A stretch of DNA of 64,000 bases, taken from NCBI RefSeq assembly GCF_007827815.1, contig NZ_VITH01000006.1:248001-312000 (forward strand), written 5' to 3'. Below are positions 1-8,198 of this stretch, piece after piece. The stretch is from Azospirillum brasilense (GTDB lineage: Bacteria; Pseudomonadota; Alphaproteobacteria; Azospirillales; Azospirillaceae). The notes beneath the pieces were generated by a model, which was given only the letters and a program-made list of their open reading frames with translations, had not been told where the DNA came from and did no database searches. Within the stretch, counting starts at the first letter, position 1; each line of letters begins with the position of its first letter. Both the position numbers and the translations under genes were made by a program.

Positions 1-34
1 ACCCTGTCCTATCGCTGGTGACCAGCTCCCGGCC

Positions 35-1030
35 TCAGCGGGCGGAGAGGAGCAGCACGCCGTCCTTCGCGGCGATCGTCACCGGCAGCACCCGCGGCAG
101 CGATGCCACCACGCGGTCGAGATCGGCGACGTCGTACACGCCACCGATGCGCATCGCCCCGACCCGGCGGTCGGCCAGCCGCAGCGGCTGCGACAGGTAG
201 GGGTTCAGCAGCGGGACCGCCTCGGCCAGGGTGATGTCGTCGAACACCAGCTTGCCCTCGCGCCAGGACAGGACCCGCGCCGGATCGACGCGCGCGACGC
301 TGCCGAACCGGCTGTCGCGGGCGAAGCGGCCCTGCTGGCCCGGCGTCAGCCGCAGGGGCTCTTCACCCGCCGCGGCAGCGGCGGCGCTCACCGTCACCGC
401 GCCCTCGGCCAGCGTCACGGCCAGTTCGCCGTCGTTGGCCCAGACGTTGAACCGCGTCCCGGTCACCCGGACCCGATGGGCGGCGGTGAAGACGGTGAAG
501 GGCCGCGCGGCGTCGCCCGCCACCGCGAAATAGGCCTCGCCATGGTCCATCAGCACGCTGCGGCGGTCGCGGAACTGGGCGTAGAACAGGGTGGTGCGGA
601 CGTTCAGGTCCACCGTCGAGCCGTCGGGCAGACCGACCACGCGGTGCCGGTCGCCGCCGAGGAAGACGTCCACCGTGCCGGGCAGCACACCGAACGACCA
701 GCCCACCGGCCAGCCGACGGCCAGGGCCGCCGCGACGCAGGCCGCCAGCGCCCAGCGCCGCTGTTTCGGCGCCCGGACACTGGGAGAGCGCGCCGCCGCA
801 ACGGGCCGGGCCGGAGCGGGGGTCGCGGTCACCCGCGGCCGCAGCCCGGCGGATAGGCCCCACAGTTCCCGCATCGCGTCGAATTCCGCCAGATGGCGCG
901 GGTCGTCCCGGCACCAGCGCTCAAAGGCGGCCCGGTCGGCGTCGCTCACCTGCTCCGCTTGCAGGCGCAGGCACCAGTCCGCCGCCTCTTCGGTCACGCG
1001 GTCGTCGTCGGAAGGATGGGACGGAGGCAT
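35..1030 (-). CDS. FecR-family anti-sigma / sigma-regulator protein
   Basis: An inner-membrane regulator of the FecR family, which relays occupancy of a TonB receptor to an ECF sigma factor. The N-terminus has the DUF4880 cytoplasmic domain (EEAADWCLRL, then FERWCRDDPRHLAEFDAM). One membrane segment follows near residues 100-120 (RWALAACVAAALAVGWPVGW). The FecR core starts at LPDGSTVDLN and runs through TGTRFNVW, and a DUF4974-like C-terminus ends in LLLSAR. I start at the ATG at 1030 because an upstream in-frame start would add 21 residues that do not match the family. No fecI-like sigma gene lies upstream (the neighbour is a divergent exporter), and none of the three TonB receptors in the window has the STN signalling domain. 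Its partners are therefore probably beyond the left edge or elsewhere. Family call is firm; the cognate sigma is unknown. Confidence 0.9.
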   Translation of the reverse strand: MPPSHPSDDDRVTEEAADWCLRLQAEQVSDADRAAFERWCRDDPRHLAEFDAMRELWGLSAGLRPRVTATPAPARPVAAARSPSVRAPKQRRWALAACVAAALAVGWPVGWSFGVLPGTVDVFLGGDRHRVVGLPDGSTVDLNVRTTLFYAQFRDRRSVLMDHGEAYFAVAGDAARPFTVFTAAHRVRVTGTRFNVWANDGELAVTLAEGAVTVSAAAAAAGEEPLRLTPGQQGRFARDSRFGSVARVDPARVLSWREGKLVFDDITLAEAVPLLNPYLSQPLRLADRRVGAMRIGGVYDVADLDRVVASLPRVLPVTIAAKDGVLLLSAR

Positions 1031-1134
1031 ACAGGCGCGCTCGGCTCCGGAAATCGTGTGCCAGCTATAGGGCAGACCGGGACCACACCGCAAGACGGGG
1101 CGGATCGCCGCGACCGCTCCGCCGGCGCCGCTTC

Positions 1135-1160
1135 AGTTTTGCCCCGCTCGTTCGTCCTAG
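1135..1160 (+). promoter_or_regulatory. Candidate ECF-type promoter of the exporter gene
   Basis: AGTT at 1135 and TTCGTCCTAG at 1151-1160 recur with identical 16-bp start-to-start spacing upstream of the TonB receptor gene (2922-2947). A CGTC core at -10 is typical of FecI-like ECF sigma promoters. It lies about 80 bp upstream of the exporter ATG. The role is inferred from the repetition and from the neighbouring fecR. Confidence 0.4.
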
Positions 1161-1238
1161 TCGTCAGGGCCGTGCGCGTCCGCCTTCCCGGCGGGGTTGT
1201 CGCGCGGCCGCCTGTCGCCCCGTCCCCCAGGAACCCCG

Positions 1239-2891
1239 ATGCCGACGTCCCCCCGTTCCAGCCTGTCCGCGCTGCTCCACCTCCTGCGCCCCTTTTGGCC
1301 GCTGCTGACCGCCGCCACCCTGCTGGGGGTGCTGGGCGGGCTCAGCGTGACCGGGCTGCTGGCCGCCATCAACCGCATCCTGCACGCCGGCGACAGCCCC
1401 GGCGCCGGGCTCCTGCTCGCCTTCGCCGGGCTGTGCGCCATGGCGCTGGCCGGGTCGGTGCTGTCCGACATCGGCACCAACCGGATCGGGCAGCGGGTCA
1501 TCGCGCGGCTGCGCAAGGATCTGGGCGACCGCATCCTGACGGCACCGATCAACCAGCTGGAGCGCTACCGCAGCCACCGCCTGATCCCGGTGCTGACCCA
1601 CGACGTGGACACCATCAGCGACTTCGCCTTCGTCTTCGCGCCGCTGGCGGTGTCGCTCAGCGTCACGCTGGGCAGCCTCGTCTATCTGGCGCTGCTGTCC
1701 TGGCCGATGTTCCTGGCGACGGCGGCGGCCATCCTGATCGGCAGCGCCGTGCAGTACATCGCGCGCGGCCGCGGCATCGAGGGCTTCCAGGAGGCCCGCG
1801 CCCACGAGGACGAGCTGCAGAAGCACTACCGCTCGCTGGCGGAAGGGGCGAAGGAGCTGCGCATCAACCGGCCGCGCCGGCTGCGCCTGCAGAGCGAGGC
1901 GCTGCGCGGGACCATCGACCGCATCTGCGAGGTCCAGATCCGCTCGATCACCCTCTTCGTCGTCGCCAAGGGGTTCGGCTCCACGCTGTTCTTCATCGTC
2001 ATCGGGGTGGCGCTCGGCGTCGAGGCGCTGTGGCCGAGCACCGACCGCGGGACGCTCAGCGGCTTCATCCTGGTCCTGCTCTACATGAAGGGGCCGCTGG
2101 AGCATCTGATCGGCACCCTGCCCATCGTCAGCCGCGCCCAGGTCGCCTTCCGCCGCATCGCAGAGCTGTCGGCGGCCTTCGCCTCGCCGGAGCCGCACCT
2201 GCTGATGAAGGACGGTTCTCCGCCGCCCGCCGCCATCGACTCGCTGGAGCTGCGCGCGGCCCGCTACGCCTACCCACCGGCCGGTCCGGGCGAGGACCCC
2301 TTCGTGCTCGGCCCCGTGTCGCTGCGCGTCGGGCGCGGCGAGATCCTGTTCATCGTCGGCGAGAACGGCTGCGGCAAGACCACGCTGATCAAGATGCTGC
2401 TCGGCCTCTACGCCCCGCAGGACGGAGAGATCCTGCTGAACGGCAAACCGGTGACGCCGGAGACGCGCGACGATTACCGCCAGCTCTTCACCACCATCTT
2501 CGCCGACTATTTCCTGTTCGACGACCTGATCCAGGCGGGCGGAACCGTGCCGGAGGAGGCCCAGGCCTATCTGGAGCGGCTGGAGATCGCCCACAAGGTC
2601 AGTCTGGTCGACGGGGTGTTCAGCACGACCGACCTGTCCACCGGACAGCGCAAGCGGCTGGCCCTGCTCCAGGCCTGGACGGACGGGCGGCCGGTGCTGG
2701 TGTTCGACGAATGGGCCGCCGACCAGGACCCCGCCTTCCGCCGGATCTTCTACACAGAGCTGCTGCCGAGCCTGAAGGCGATGGGCAAGACGATCATCGT
2801 CATCTCGCACGACGACCGCTATTTCGACGTGGCCGACCATCTGCTCCGGCTGACCGCGGGGACGGTCGTACAGGAAAAATTCACCCGCTAA
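1239..2891 (+). CDS. Cyclic-peptide / siderophore export ABC transporter (PvdE/SyrD family), fused permease-ATPase
   Basis: A half-size ABC exporter of about 550 residues. The N-terminal six-helix membrane domain starts at LLHLLRPFWPLLTAATLLG and the nucleotide-binding domain occupies roughly residues 350-550. Walker A is GENGCGKTT, the signature is LSTGQRKRLALL rather than the usual LSGGQ, Walker B is VLVFDEWAADQDP, and the switch histidine is in ISHDD. The LSTGQ signature and DEWAADQDP are characteristic of the PvdE/SyrD group, which moves peptide siderophores or lipopeptides into the periplasm. I chose the ATG at 1239, preceded by CAGGAA, over an upstream in-frame start. No peptide synthetase gene is nearby, so the cargo is unknown; it could recycle or secrete a siderophore made elsewhere in the genome. 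It shares a candidate promoter motif with the next receptor gene. Confidence 0.88.
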   Translation: MPTSPRSSLSALLHLLRPFWPLLTAATLLGVLGGLSVTGLLAAINRILHAGDSPGAGLLLAFAGLCAMALAGSVLSDIGTNRIGQRVIARLRKDLGDRILTAPINQLERYRSHRLIPVLTHDVDTISDFAFVFAPLAVSLSVTLGSLVYLALLSWPMFLATAAAILIGSAVQYIARGRGIEGFQEARAHEDELQKHYRSLAEGAKELRINRPRRLRLQSEALRGTIDRICEVQIRSITLFVVAKGFGSTLFFIVIGVALGVEALWPSTDRGTLSGFILVLLYMKGPLEHLIGTLPIVSRAQVAFRRIAELSAAFASPEPHLLMKDGSPPPAAIDSLELRAARYAYPPAGPGEDPFVLGPVSLRVGRGEILFIVGENGCGKTTLIKMLLGLYAPQDGEILLNGKPVTPETRDDYRQLFTTIFADYFLFDDLIQAGGTVPEEAQAYLERLEIAHKVSLVDGVFSTTDLSTGQRKRLALLQAWTDGRPVLVFDEWAADQDPAFRRIFYTELLPSLKAMGKTIIVISHDDRYFDVADHLLRLTAGTVVQEKFTR

Positions 2892-2900
2892 AAAATTCAC

Positions 2901-2918
2901 GGGGATGAAAGAATCCCC
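2901..2918 (+). terminator. Weak hairpin after the exporter gene
   Basis: GGGGAT and ATCCCC form a 6-bp stem with a six-base loop ten bases after the exporter stop codon. There is no T-tract, so termination is uncertain; it may instead be part of the leader before the receptor promoter. Confidence 0.25.
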
Positions 2919-2921
2919 TTA

Positions 2922-2947
2922 AGTTCCACCTACCCCCTTCGTCTTAG
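2922..2947 (+). promoter_or_regulatory. Candidate ECF-type promoter of the first TonB receptor
   Basis: AGTT at 2922 and TTCGTCTTAG at 2938-2947 repeat the arrangement seen at 1135-1160 with the same spacing. It lies about 65 bp upstream of the receptor ATG. No convincing Fur box is visible here, unlike at the other two receptors of the window. Confidence 0.4.
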
Positions 2948-3012
2948 AGCCAGGAGACGGGTTTCGCAGGACGCGGAACCCGCCGGATCGAGTGTCATTC
3001 GGGGGTTTGGAA

Positions 3013-5262
3013 ATGGAGATTGGGGTTGGGGTGGCCGCGGCGGCCGGTCGTCCGGCGATGGGGACGCGCGGGCGTCTGAAAGCTGTCCTGCTGGCGACGA
3101 CGATGGCGGGAATGACGGCGTTGGCGCATCAGTCAACCGCCCTGGCGCAGCAGCAGCCGGACGCCGGACAGGCTGGCGGCGGATCGGCCGGCAACGCCAC
3201 GGTTCTCGCCCCGATCACCGTGCAGGGCGTCGTCGGCGGCACCGACGGCTATGTCGCGACGCGCAGCGCCGTCGGCACCAAGGTGGACACGCCGCTCATC
3301 GAGATTCCGCAGACCATCTCCGTCGTGACCCGCGAGGAGATGGACCAGCGCGCCGTTCAGGATTTCGGCGGTGCGGTCGCCTACTCGCCCGGCATCGTCG
3401 TGGTCGATTATCCGGGCGGCCCCGGCGCCCCGGACTTTTCGATGCGCGGCTTCCGCGACTTCAGCCTGTTCGGCATCTACCGCGACGGCCTGCGGGCCGG
3501 CTTCAACAACTACGACACCAATTTCGAGCCCTACGGGCTGGAGCGCGTCGACATCGTGAAGGGCCCCTCGTCGGTCCTGTTCGGCCAGACCGCGCCCGGC
3601 GGCGTCGTGAACCTGACCAGCAAGCGGCCAACCGCGACGCCGCTTCACGAAATCCAGCTTCAGACCGGCAATTACAAGCGCCGTCAGGCCGCCTTCGATC
3701 TCGGCGGGCCGGTCGATGGCGAGGGCAAGGTGCTCTACCGCCTGACCGGGCTCGGCCGCCTGTCCGACACCCAGGTCGACCACGCGCCGGACGACCGCTT
3801 CTACATCGCGCCGGCGGTGACCTTCAAGCCGACCGACAGGACCAAGCTGACCCTGCTCGCCAGCCACCAGTCGCTGAAGATGAGCGGGTCGGAGCAGAGC
3901 ATCCCGCGCAGCGCGCTCGACCTGATCGGCACCGACCTCTATTTCGGCGTTCCGGGCGTGTCCGACTGGCGGGTGAAGAACACGTCGATCGGCTACGAGG
4001 TCGAGCATGAGCTGAGCCCGAACTGGTCGATCCACCAGAACGCCCGCTACATGCATTCGCGGGTGAGCTTCCAGTCCTCCTTCAGCACCGAATGGCCGGT
4101 CGAGCTGGTGGACGGGCGCTATTACCCGGTTGGCCTGCAGGACCGTCCGAAGAACACCGACACCTACCTGATCGACAGCAACATCCAGGGCAAGCTGACC
4201 ACCGGCCCGGTCTCGCACACCATCCTGGCCGGCGTCGATTACGGCTACTACTCCGGCAAGGAGACGCGGCGGAACACGCTGAATTCGCTGGTCGTCGACA
4301 TCTTCAACCCGACCTATCCGGGGACGGAGTTCCTCTACGCCGACCCCTGGGTGAACGGGAAGAGCAAGCTGTCGCAGATCGGCGCCTACCTCCAGGACCA
4401 GCTGCGCTACGACAATTGGATCCTGACGCTCAGCGGCCGTCAGGACTGGGTGGTCGGCAAGGAGGTCGACTATCTTTCCAACGGCTTCCAGACCACGCGC
4501 GACCACGACTTCACCGGGCGCGCCGGCCTCGGCTACGTCTTCGACAACGGCATCGCGCCCTACGCCAGCTACGCGACCTCGTTCCAGCCGTCCACCGGCA
4601 CGCTGGCCCCGGAACGCGGCGGCGGCACCTTCAAGCCGACCACCGGCACGCAGTACGAGGTGGGCGTGAAGTACCAGCCGACCGGCTGGACCAGCTTCAT
4701 CTCCGCCTCGCTCTACCACATCACCCAGCAGAACGTGTCGACCAACGACCCGCTCTACAGCGGCTACGCGGTGCAGGAAGGCGAGATCCGCAGCCGCGGC
4801 GTCGAGCTGGAGGGCAAGATGGCGCTGACGGAGGCGTTCAGCCTGATCGCCTCCTACGCCTTCATCGACGCCGAGATCACCAAGGACAACCCGGCCGTCG
4901 GTTCCTCCACCAGCTCGGTCGGGCTGCGGCCGAAGGGGATTCCGCGCCACATGGCCTCGGCCTGGGGCGACTACACCTTCCGGTCCGGTCCGCTCGACGG
5001 CCTCGGCCTCGGGGCGGGGGTGCGCTATGTCGGTTCGTCCAAGAACATCGCCAACACCGCGAGCATCCCCGAACACGCGCTGATCGACGCCGCCATCCGC
5101 TACGACCTCGGCGCTCTGCGTCCGGAGCTGGCGGGGGCCAGCGCCGCGCTCAACGTCAGCAACCTGACCGACAAAAAGTACTATTCGCCGGGCTTCTACG
5201 ACAACACCGTGCTGTACGGCAACCGCCGCCAAGTCCTGGCGACGCTGAAGTACAGCTGGTAA
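3013..5262 (+). CDS. TonB-dependent siderophore receptor
   Basis: An outer-membrane 22-strand barrel receptor of about 749 residues. The N-terminus has a signal peptide ending near AHQSTALAQ, and the TonB-box region follows around ATVLAPITVQG. The plug domain includes TPLIEIPQTISVVTREEMD and GLERVDIVKGPSSVLFGQ, the classic ferrichrome/FpvA-type plug motif, followed by APGGVVNLTSKRP. The chain ends in the aromatic residue W, as expected for Bam-assembled barrels. There is no N-terminal STN domain, so it should not signal directly to FecR. I choose the ATG at 3013, which follows GGGGGTTTGGAA, over a GTG 21 bp upstream. It begins a siderophore-uptake run with FhuD-, FhuB- and FhuC-like genes. 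A hydroxamate-type ligand is plausible by family only. Confidence 0.93.
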   Translation: MEIGVGVAAAAGRPAMGTRGRLKAVLLATTMAGMTALAHQSTALAQQQPDAGQAGGGSAGNATVLAPITVQGVVGGTDGYVATRSAVGTKVDTPLIEIPQTISVVTREEMDQRAVQDFGGAVAYSPGIVVVDYPGGPGAPDFSMRGFRDFSLFGIYRDGLRAGFNNYDTNFEPYGLERVDIVKGPSSVLFGQTAPGGVVNLTSKRPTATPLHEIQLQTGNYKRRQAAFDLGGPVDGEGKVLYRLTGLGRLSDTQVDHAPDDRFYIAPAVTFKPTDRTKLTLLASHQSLKMSGSEQSIPRSALDLIGTDLYFGVPGVSDWRVKNTSIGYEVEHELSPNWSIHQNARYMHSRVSFQSSFSTEWPVELVDGRYYPVGLQDRPKNTDTYLIDSNIQGKLTTGPVSHTILAGVDYGYYSGKETRRNTLNSLVVDIFNPTYPGTEFLYADPWVNGKSKLSQIGAYLQDQLRYDNWILTLSGRQDWVVGKEVDYLSNGFQTTRDHDFTGRAGLGYVFDNGIAPYASYATSFQPSTGTLAPERGGGTFKPTTGTQYEVGVKYQPTGWTSFISASLYHITQQNVSTNDPLYSGYAVQEGEIRSRGVELEGKMALTEAFSLIASYAFIDAEITKDNPAVGSSTSSVGLRPKGIPRHMASAWGDYTFRSGPLDGLGLGAGVRYVGSSKNIANTASIPEHALIDAAIRYDLGALRPELAGASAALNVSNLTDKKYYSPGFYDNTVLYGNRRQVLATLKYSW

Positions 5263-5272
5263 GGCCTCCCCG

Positions 5273-6211
5273 ATGCCCGGCATCAACGGCACCGTCGGCC
5301 GGCGCCGCGTCCTCCGCGCCGCCGCCCTGCTCCCTGCCGTCCTGCTCCCGGCCGGCCTGATGGCCGGCGGCGCGCGGGCGGCGGAGCGAAGGACGGATGG
5401 CGGAGTCTGCGCGCTCGACTGGACGAGCGCGCAGGCCCTGCTGGCGCTGGGCATCGTTCCCCGCGGCTTGCCGGAGCTCGACCGCTACCGCCGGGCGGTG
5501 GTCGAGCCGGCGGTGCCGGACGGCGTTCCGGACATCGGCGCGCGGGCGGAGCCGAACCTGGAGCTGCTCGACCGGCTGGCTCCGGCGCGCTTCGTCAGCG
5601 ACGGCGCGCTGTCGGCGGTGCAGGGCCGGCTGGAACGGATCGCCCCCGTCACCGTCCATCCGCCCTTCGACACCCGGTCCGACGGAGACGGGCAGCCCGG
5701 TGGACAACTCGCCTTCGCCGTCGCGTCGCTGCGCGGGCTGGCCGCCGGCCTCGGCGTGCCGGAGGCGGCGGAGCGGGCGGTCGCCCGGCTCGACCGCACT
5801 CTCGCGGCGGCGCGCGACCGGCTCTCCGGATGGGAGCCGCGCCCGCTCTACATCCTCAGCGTCCTCGACGGGCGGCGCGTCCTCATCCACGGGCGCAACA
5901 GCCTCTATCACGACGTCCTCGACCGGCTGGGGATCGCAAACGCCTGGACCGGCCCCAGCGGCCCCTACGGCCACGCCACGGTGACCATGGACCGGCTGGC
6001 CGGACGCCCCGACGCCGGACTGGTCAACATCGGCAGCGAGGGCGGGCGGGCGCTGGAGGCGCTGGCCGCTCTGCCGCTGTTCGCCGGGCTGCCCTTCCTG
6101 CGCGAAGGCCGGGTCACCATCCTGCCGCCCATCCTGTTCTACGGCGGCGTCCCGGCGGCGGAGCGCTTCGCCCGCCTTCTCGGCGAAGGGCTGGCGCCGC
6201 ATCATGGCTGA
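5273..6211 (+). CDS. fhuD: Iron-siderophore periplasmic binding protein (FhuD-like)
   Basis: A cluster 8 substrate-binding protein of 312 residues that delivers a ferri-siderophore from the receptor to the inner-membrane permease. The N-terminus has a twin-arginine-like signal (GRRRVLRAAALLPAVLL, cleavage near GGARAAE). Family marks include ALDWTSAQALLALGIVPRG near residue 45, the pattern seen in FhuD proteins, and a C-terminal half with LINIGSEGG-like and FYGGVPAAERFARLL segments. It begins 10 bp after the receptor stop and its end overlaps the permease start by 8 bp, indicating one transcript. A second copy at 27253 shares the same architecture. The ligand cannot be read from sequence. Confidence 0.88.
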   Translation: MPGINGTVGRRRVLRAAALLPAVLLPAGLMAGGARAAERRTDGGVCALDWTSAQALLALGIVPRGLPELDRYRRAVVEPAVPDGVPDIGARAEPNLELLDRLAPARFVSDGALSAVQGRLERIAPVTVHPPFDTRSDGDGQPGGQLAFAVASLRGLAAGLGVPEAAERAVARLDRTLAAARDRLSGWEPRPLYILSVLDGRRVLIHGRNSLYHDVLDRLGIANAWTGPSGPYGHATVTMDRLAGRPDAGLVNIGSEGGRALEALAALPLFAGLPFLREGRVTILPPILFYGGVPAAERFARLLGEGLAPHHG

Positions 6212-8198
6212 CACCGCGATGGCACCCCCGTCCCGCCGCTTCGGTCCCGCCTGGCCGGTCGTCGGCCTGTTCCTGCTGGCCGGGCTGGTCTCCGCCCTCG
6301 TCCTTGAGCGGCAAGTGCCGCCGGAGCTGTGGTGGCGGGCGCTCGTCGCTCCCGACCCGGCGCGGCTCGACCAGCTCGCCGCCCATTACGTCCTGTTCCC
6401 GCGCTTCGCGGTCGCCCTGCTGGTCGGGGCGGCGTTGGGGCTCGCCGGGGCCATCCTGCAGCAGGTCCTGCGCAACCCGCTGGCCGAGCCCGCCACGCTG
6501 GGCATCTCCGCCGGCGCCCACCTGTCGCTCGCCGTCGCCACGCTGTGGCTGCCCGAGGCGCTGGCGCTGGGGCGGGAATGGGTGGCGCTGGCCGGCGCCG
6601 GGCTGTCGGCGGCGGCCCTGCTGGCGCTGTCCTGGCGCAAGGGGCTGTCGCCGGTCACCGTCGTTCTCGCCGGCCTCGTCCTCAGCCTCTACGCCGGGTC
6701 GGTCAGCGGCGTGATGGTGCTGTTCAACCACGACCTGCTGATCGGCCTGTTCCTGTGGGGCGCCGGGTTCCTCGACCAGCAGGATTGGAGCATGGCCGCC
6801 TTCCTGGCGCCGCGGCTGGCGGTGCTGGCGCTCGCCGCCGCGCTGGTGCTGCGCCCGCTGGTCCTGCTCGGCCTCGGCGAGGGCGGGGCGCGCAGCCTGG
6901 GCCTGTCGGTGGCGGGCGCCCGGCTGGCCGGTCTGGTGATCGCGGTGATGCTGGCGGCGCTGAGCGTCGCCGCCGTCGGCGTGGTCAGCTTCGTCGGGCT
7001 GGCCGCCCCGACCATCGTCGGCATGGCCGGCGCCCGCCGGCTGGGTCCGCGCCTGCTCTGGGCGACGCTGTGCGGCGCCGCCCTGCTGTGGGCGACCGAC
7101 GCCCTGGTGCTGCTGGCCCCGGTCACCTACCGCGAGCTGCCGACCGGCGCCGTCACCGCGGTGCTGGGCGTGCCGATGCTGCTGTGGCTGCTGCCCCGGC
7201 TGCGCACGGCGGCACCGCCGGTCACGACCGCCGCCGCTCCGCCGCCGCGGGCGTCACGGCCGGCGCTGCTGCTCGCTGGCGGCGCCCTGCTGCTGCCGCT
7301 GGCCCTGTGGGCGGCGGTCGCCGCCGGCCGCGGTCCGGACGGCTGGGAGTGGAGTGCCGGCGACGCCCTTGCCGCCGTGGAGCCCTGGCGCCTGCCGCGG
7401 GCGCTGGCGGCGCTGGCCGGCGGGGCGATGCTGGCGGTGGCCGGCGCCACGCTGCAACGGATGACCGGCAACCCGCTGGCCGCGCCGGAAATCCTCGGCG
7501 TGTCCTCCGGCGCGATCCTCGGCGTGATCGTTCTGATGTTCTCGGCCGAAACCCCCGGCCGCGGCGCCCAGATCCTGGCCGGCGGGGCGGGAGCGGCGGC
7601 GGTGCTGGCGGCGATGATGGCGCTCGGCCGCAGGGACGGCTTCTCGCCCGACCGGCTGCTGCTGGCCGGGATCGCCACCAGTTCCATCTCCGGGGTCGTC
7701 GTCGCCGTCCTGATGGCCGGGCACGATCCGCGCCTGCAGACGCTCGTCACCTGGCTGTCCGGGTCGACCTACATGGTCGGCCCGACCGACGCGCTGGCGG
7801 CGGCGCTGCTGGCCGGGCTCGCCGTCGCCGCCATCCCCTTCGTCGCCCGCTGGCTCGACCTGCTGCCGCTCGGCGGCGGGGTGGCGGCGGCGCTGGGGGT
7901 CAGCCCGCCGCTCAGCCGCGCCGTCCTGTTCAGCCTGTCGGCGCTGCTGACCGCGGCGGCGACGCTGATCGTCGGGCCGCTGAGCTTCGTCGGGCTGATG
8001 GGGCCGCACCTCGCCCGCATGCTCGGCCTGCAGCGGGCGGCGGCCCATCTTGCCGGCTCCGCCCTGCTCGGCGGGCTGGTCATGCTGGCCGCCGACTGGC
8101 TTGGACGCGGCGTGATCTTCCCCTATCAAGTGCCGGCCGGGCTGCTCGCGTCCGTGATCGGCGGCCCCTTCCTCCTCTGGCTTCTGGGACGGCGCTGA
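6204..8198 (+). CDS. fhuB: Fused double permease of ferric-siderophore ABC importer (FhuB-like)
   Basis: A 664-residue inner-membrane protein made of two tandem FecCD-type permease units, roughly residues 1-335 and 350-664. FhuB is the family where both halves of the importer channel are fused; most other iron permeases are about 330 residues. Each half carries the conserved coupling segment: ILQQVLRNPLAEPATLGISAG in the first and LQRMTGNPLAAPEILGVSSG in the second. Each also has the GPLSFVGL/GVVSFVGLAAPTIV segment that contacts the ATPase. Its ATG overlaps the binding-protein gene and its TGA overlaps the next ATG, showing tight translational coupling. The fused form supports import of hydroxamate-like siderophores, by family analogy. 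Confidence 0.93.
   Translation: MADTAMAPPSRRFGPAWPVVGLFLLAGLVSALVLERQVPPELWWRALVAPDPARLDQLAAHYVLFPRFAVALLVGAALGLAGAILQQVLRNPLAEPATLGISAGAHLSLAVATLWLPEALALGREWVALAGAGLSAAALLALSWRKGLSPVTVVLAGLVLSLYAGSVSGVMVLFNHDLLIGLFLWGAGFLDQQDWSMAAFLAPRLAVLALAAALVLRPLVLLGLGEGGARSLGLSVAGARLAGLVIAVMLAALSVAAVGVVSFVGLAAPTIVGMAGARRLGPRLLWATLCGAALLWATDALVLLAPVTYRELPTGAVTAVLGVPMLLWLLPRLRTAAPPVTTAAAPPPRASRPALLLAGGALLLPLALWAAVAAGRGPDGWEWSAGDALAAVEPWRLPRALAALAGGAMLAVAGATLQRMTGNPLAAPEILGVSSGAILGVIVLMFSAETPGRGAQILAGGAGAAAVLAAMMALGRRDGFSPDRLLLAGIATSSISGVVVAVLMAGHDPRLQTLVTWLSGSTYMVGPTDALAAALLAGLAVAAIPFVARWLDLLPLGGGVAAALGVSPPLSRAVLFSLSALLTAAATLIVGPLSFVGLMGPHLARMLGLQRAAAHLAGSALLGGLVMLAADWLGRGVIFPYQVPAGLLASVIGGPFLLWLLGRR

Noticed and set aside
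1..34. Start of another minus-strand gene at the left edge
   Set aside because: Only 34 bases remain after the fecR stop codon; no start or motif can be read.
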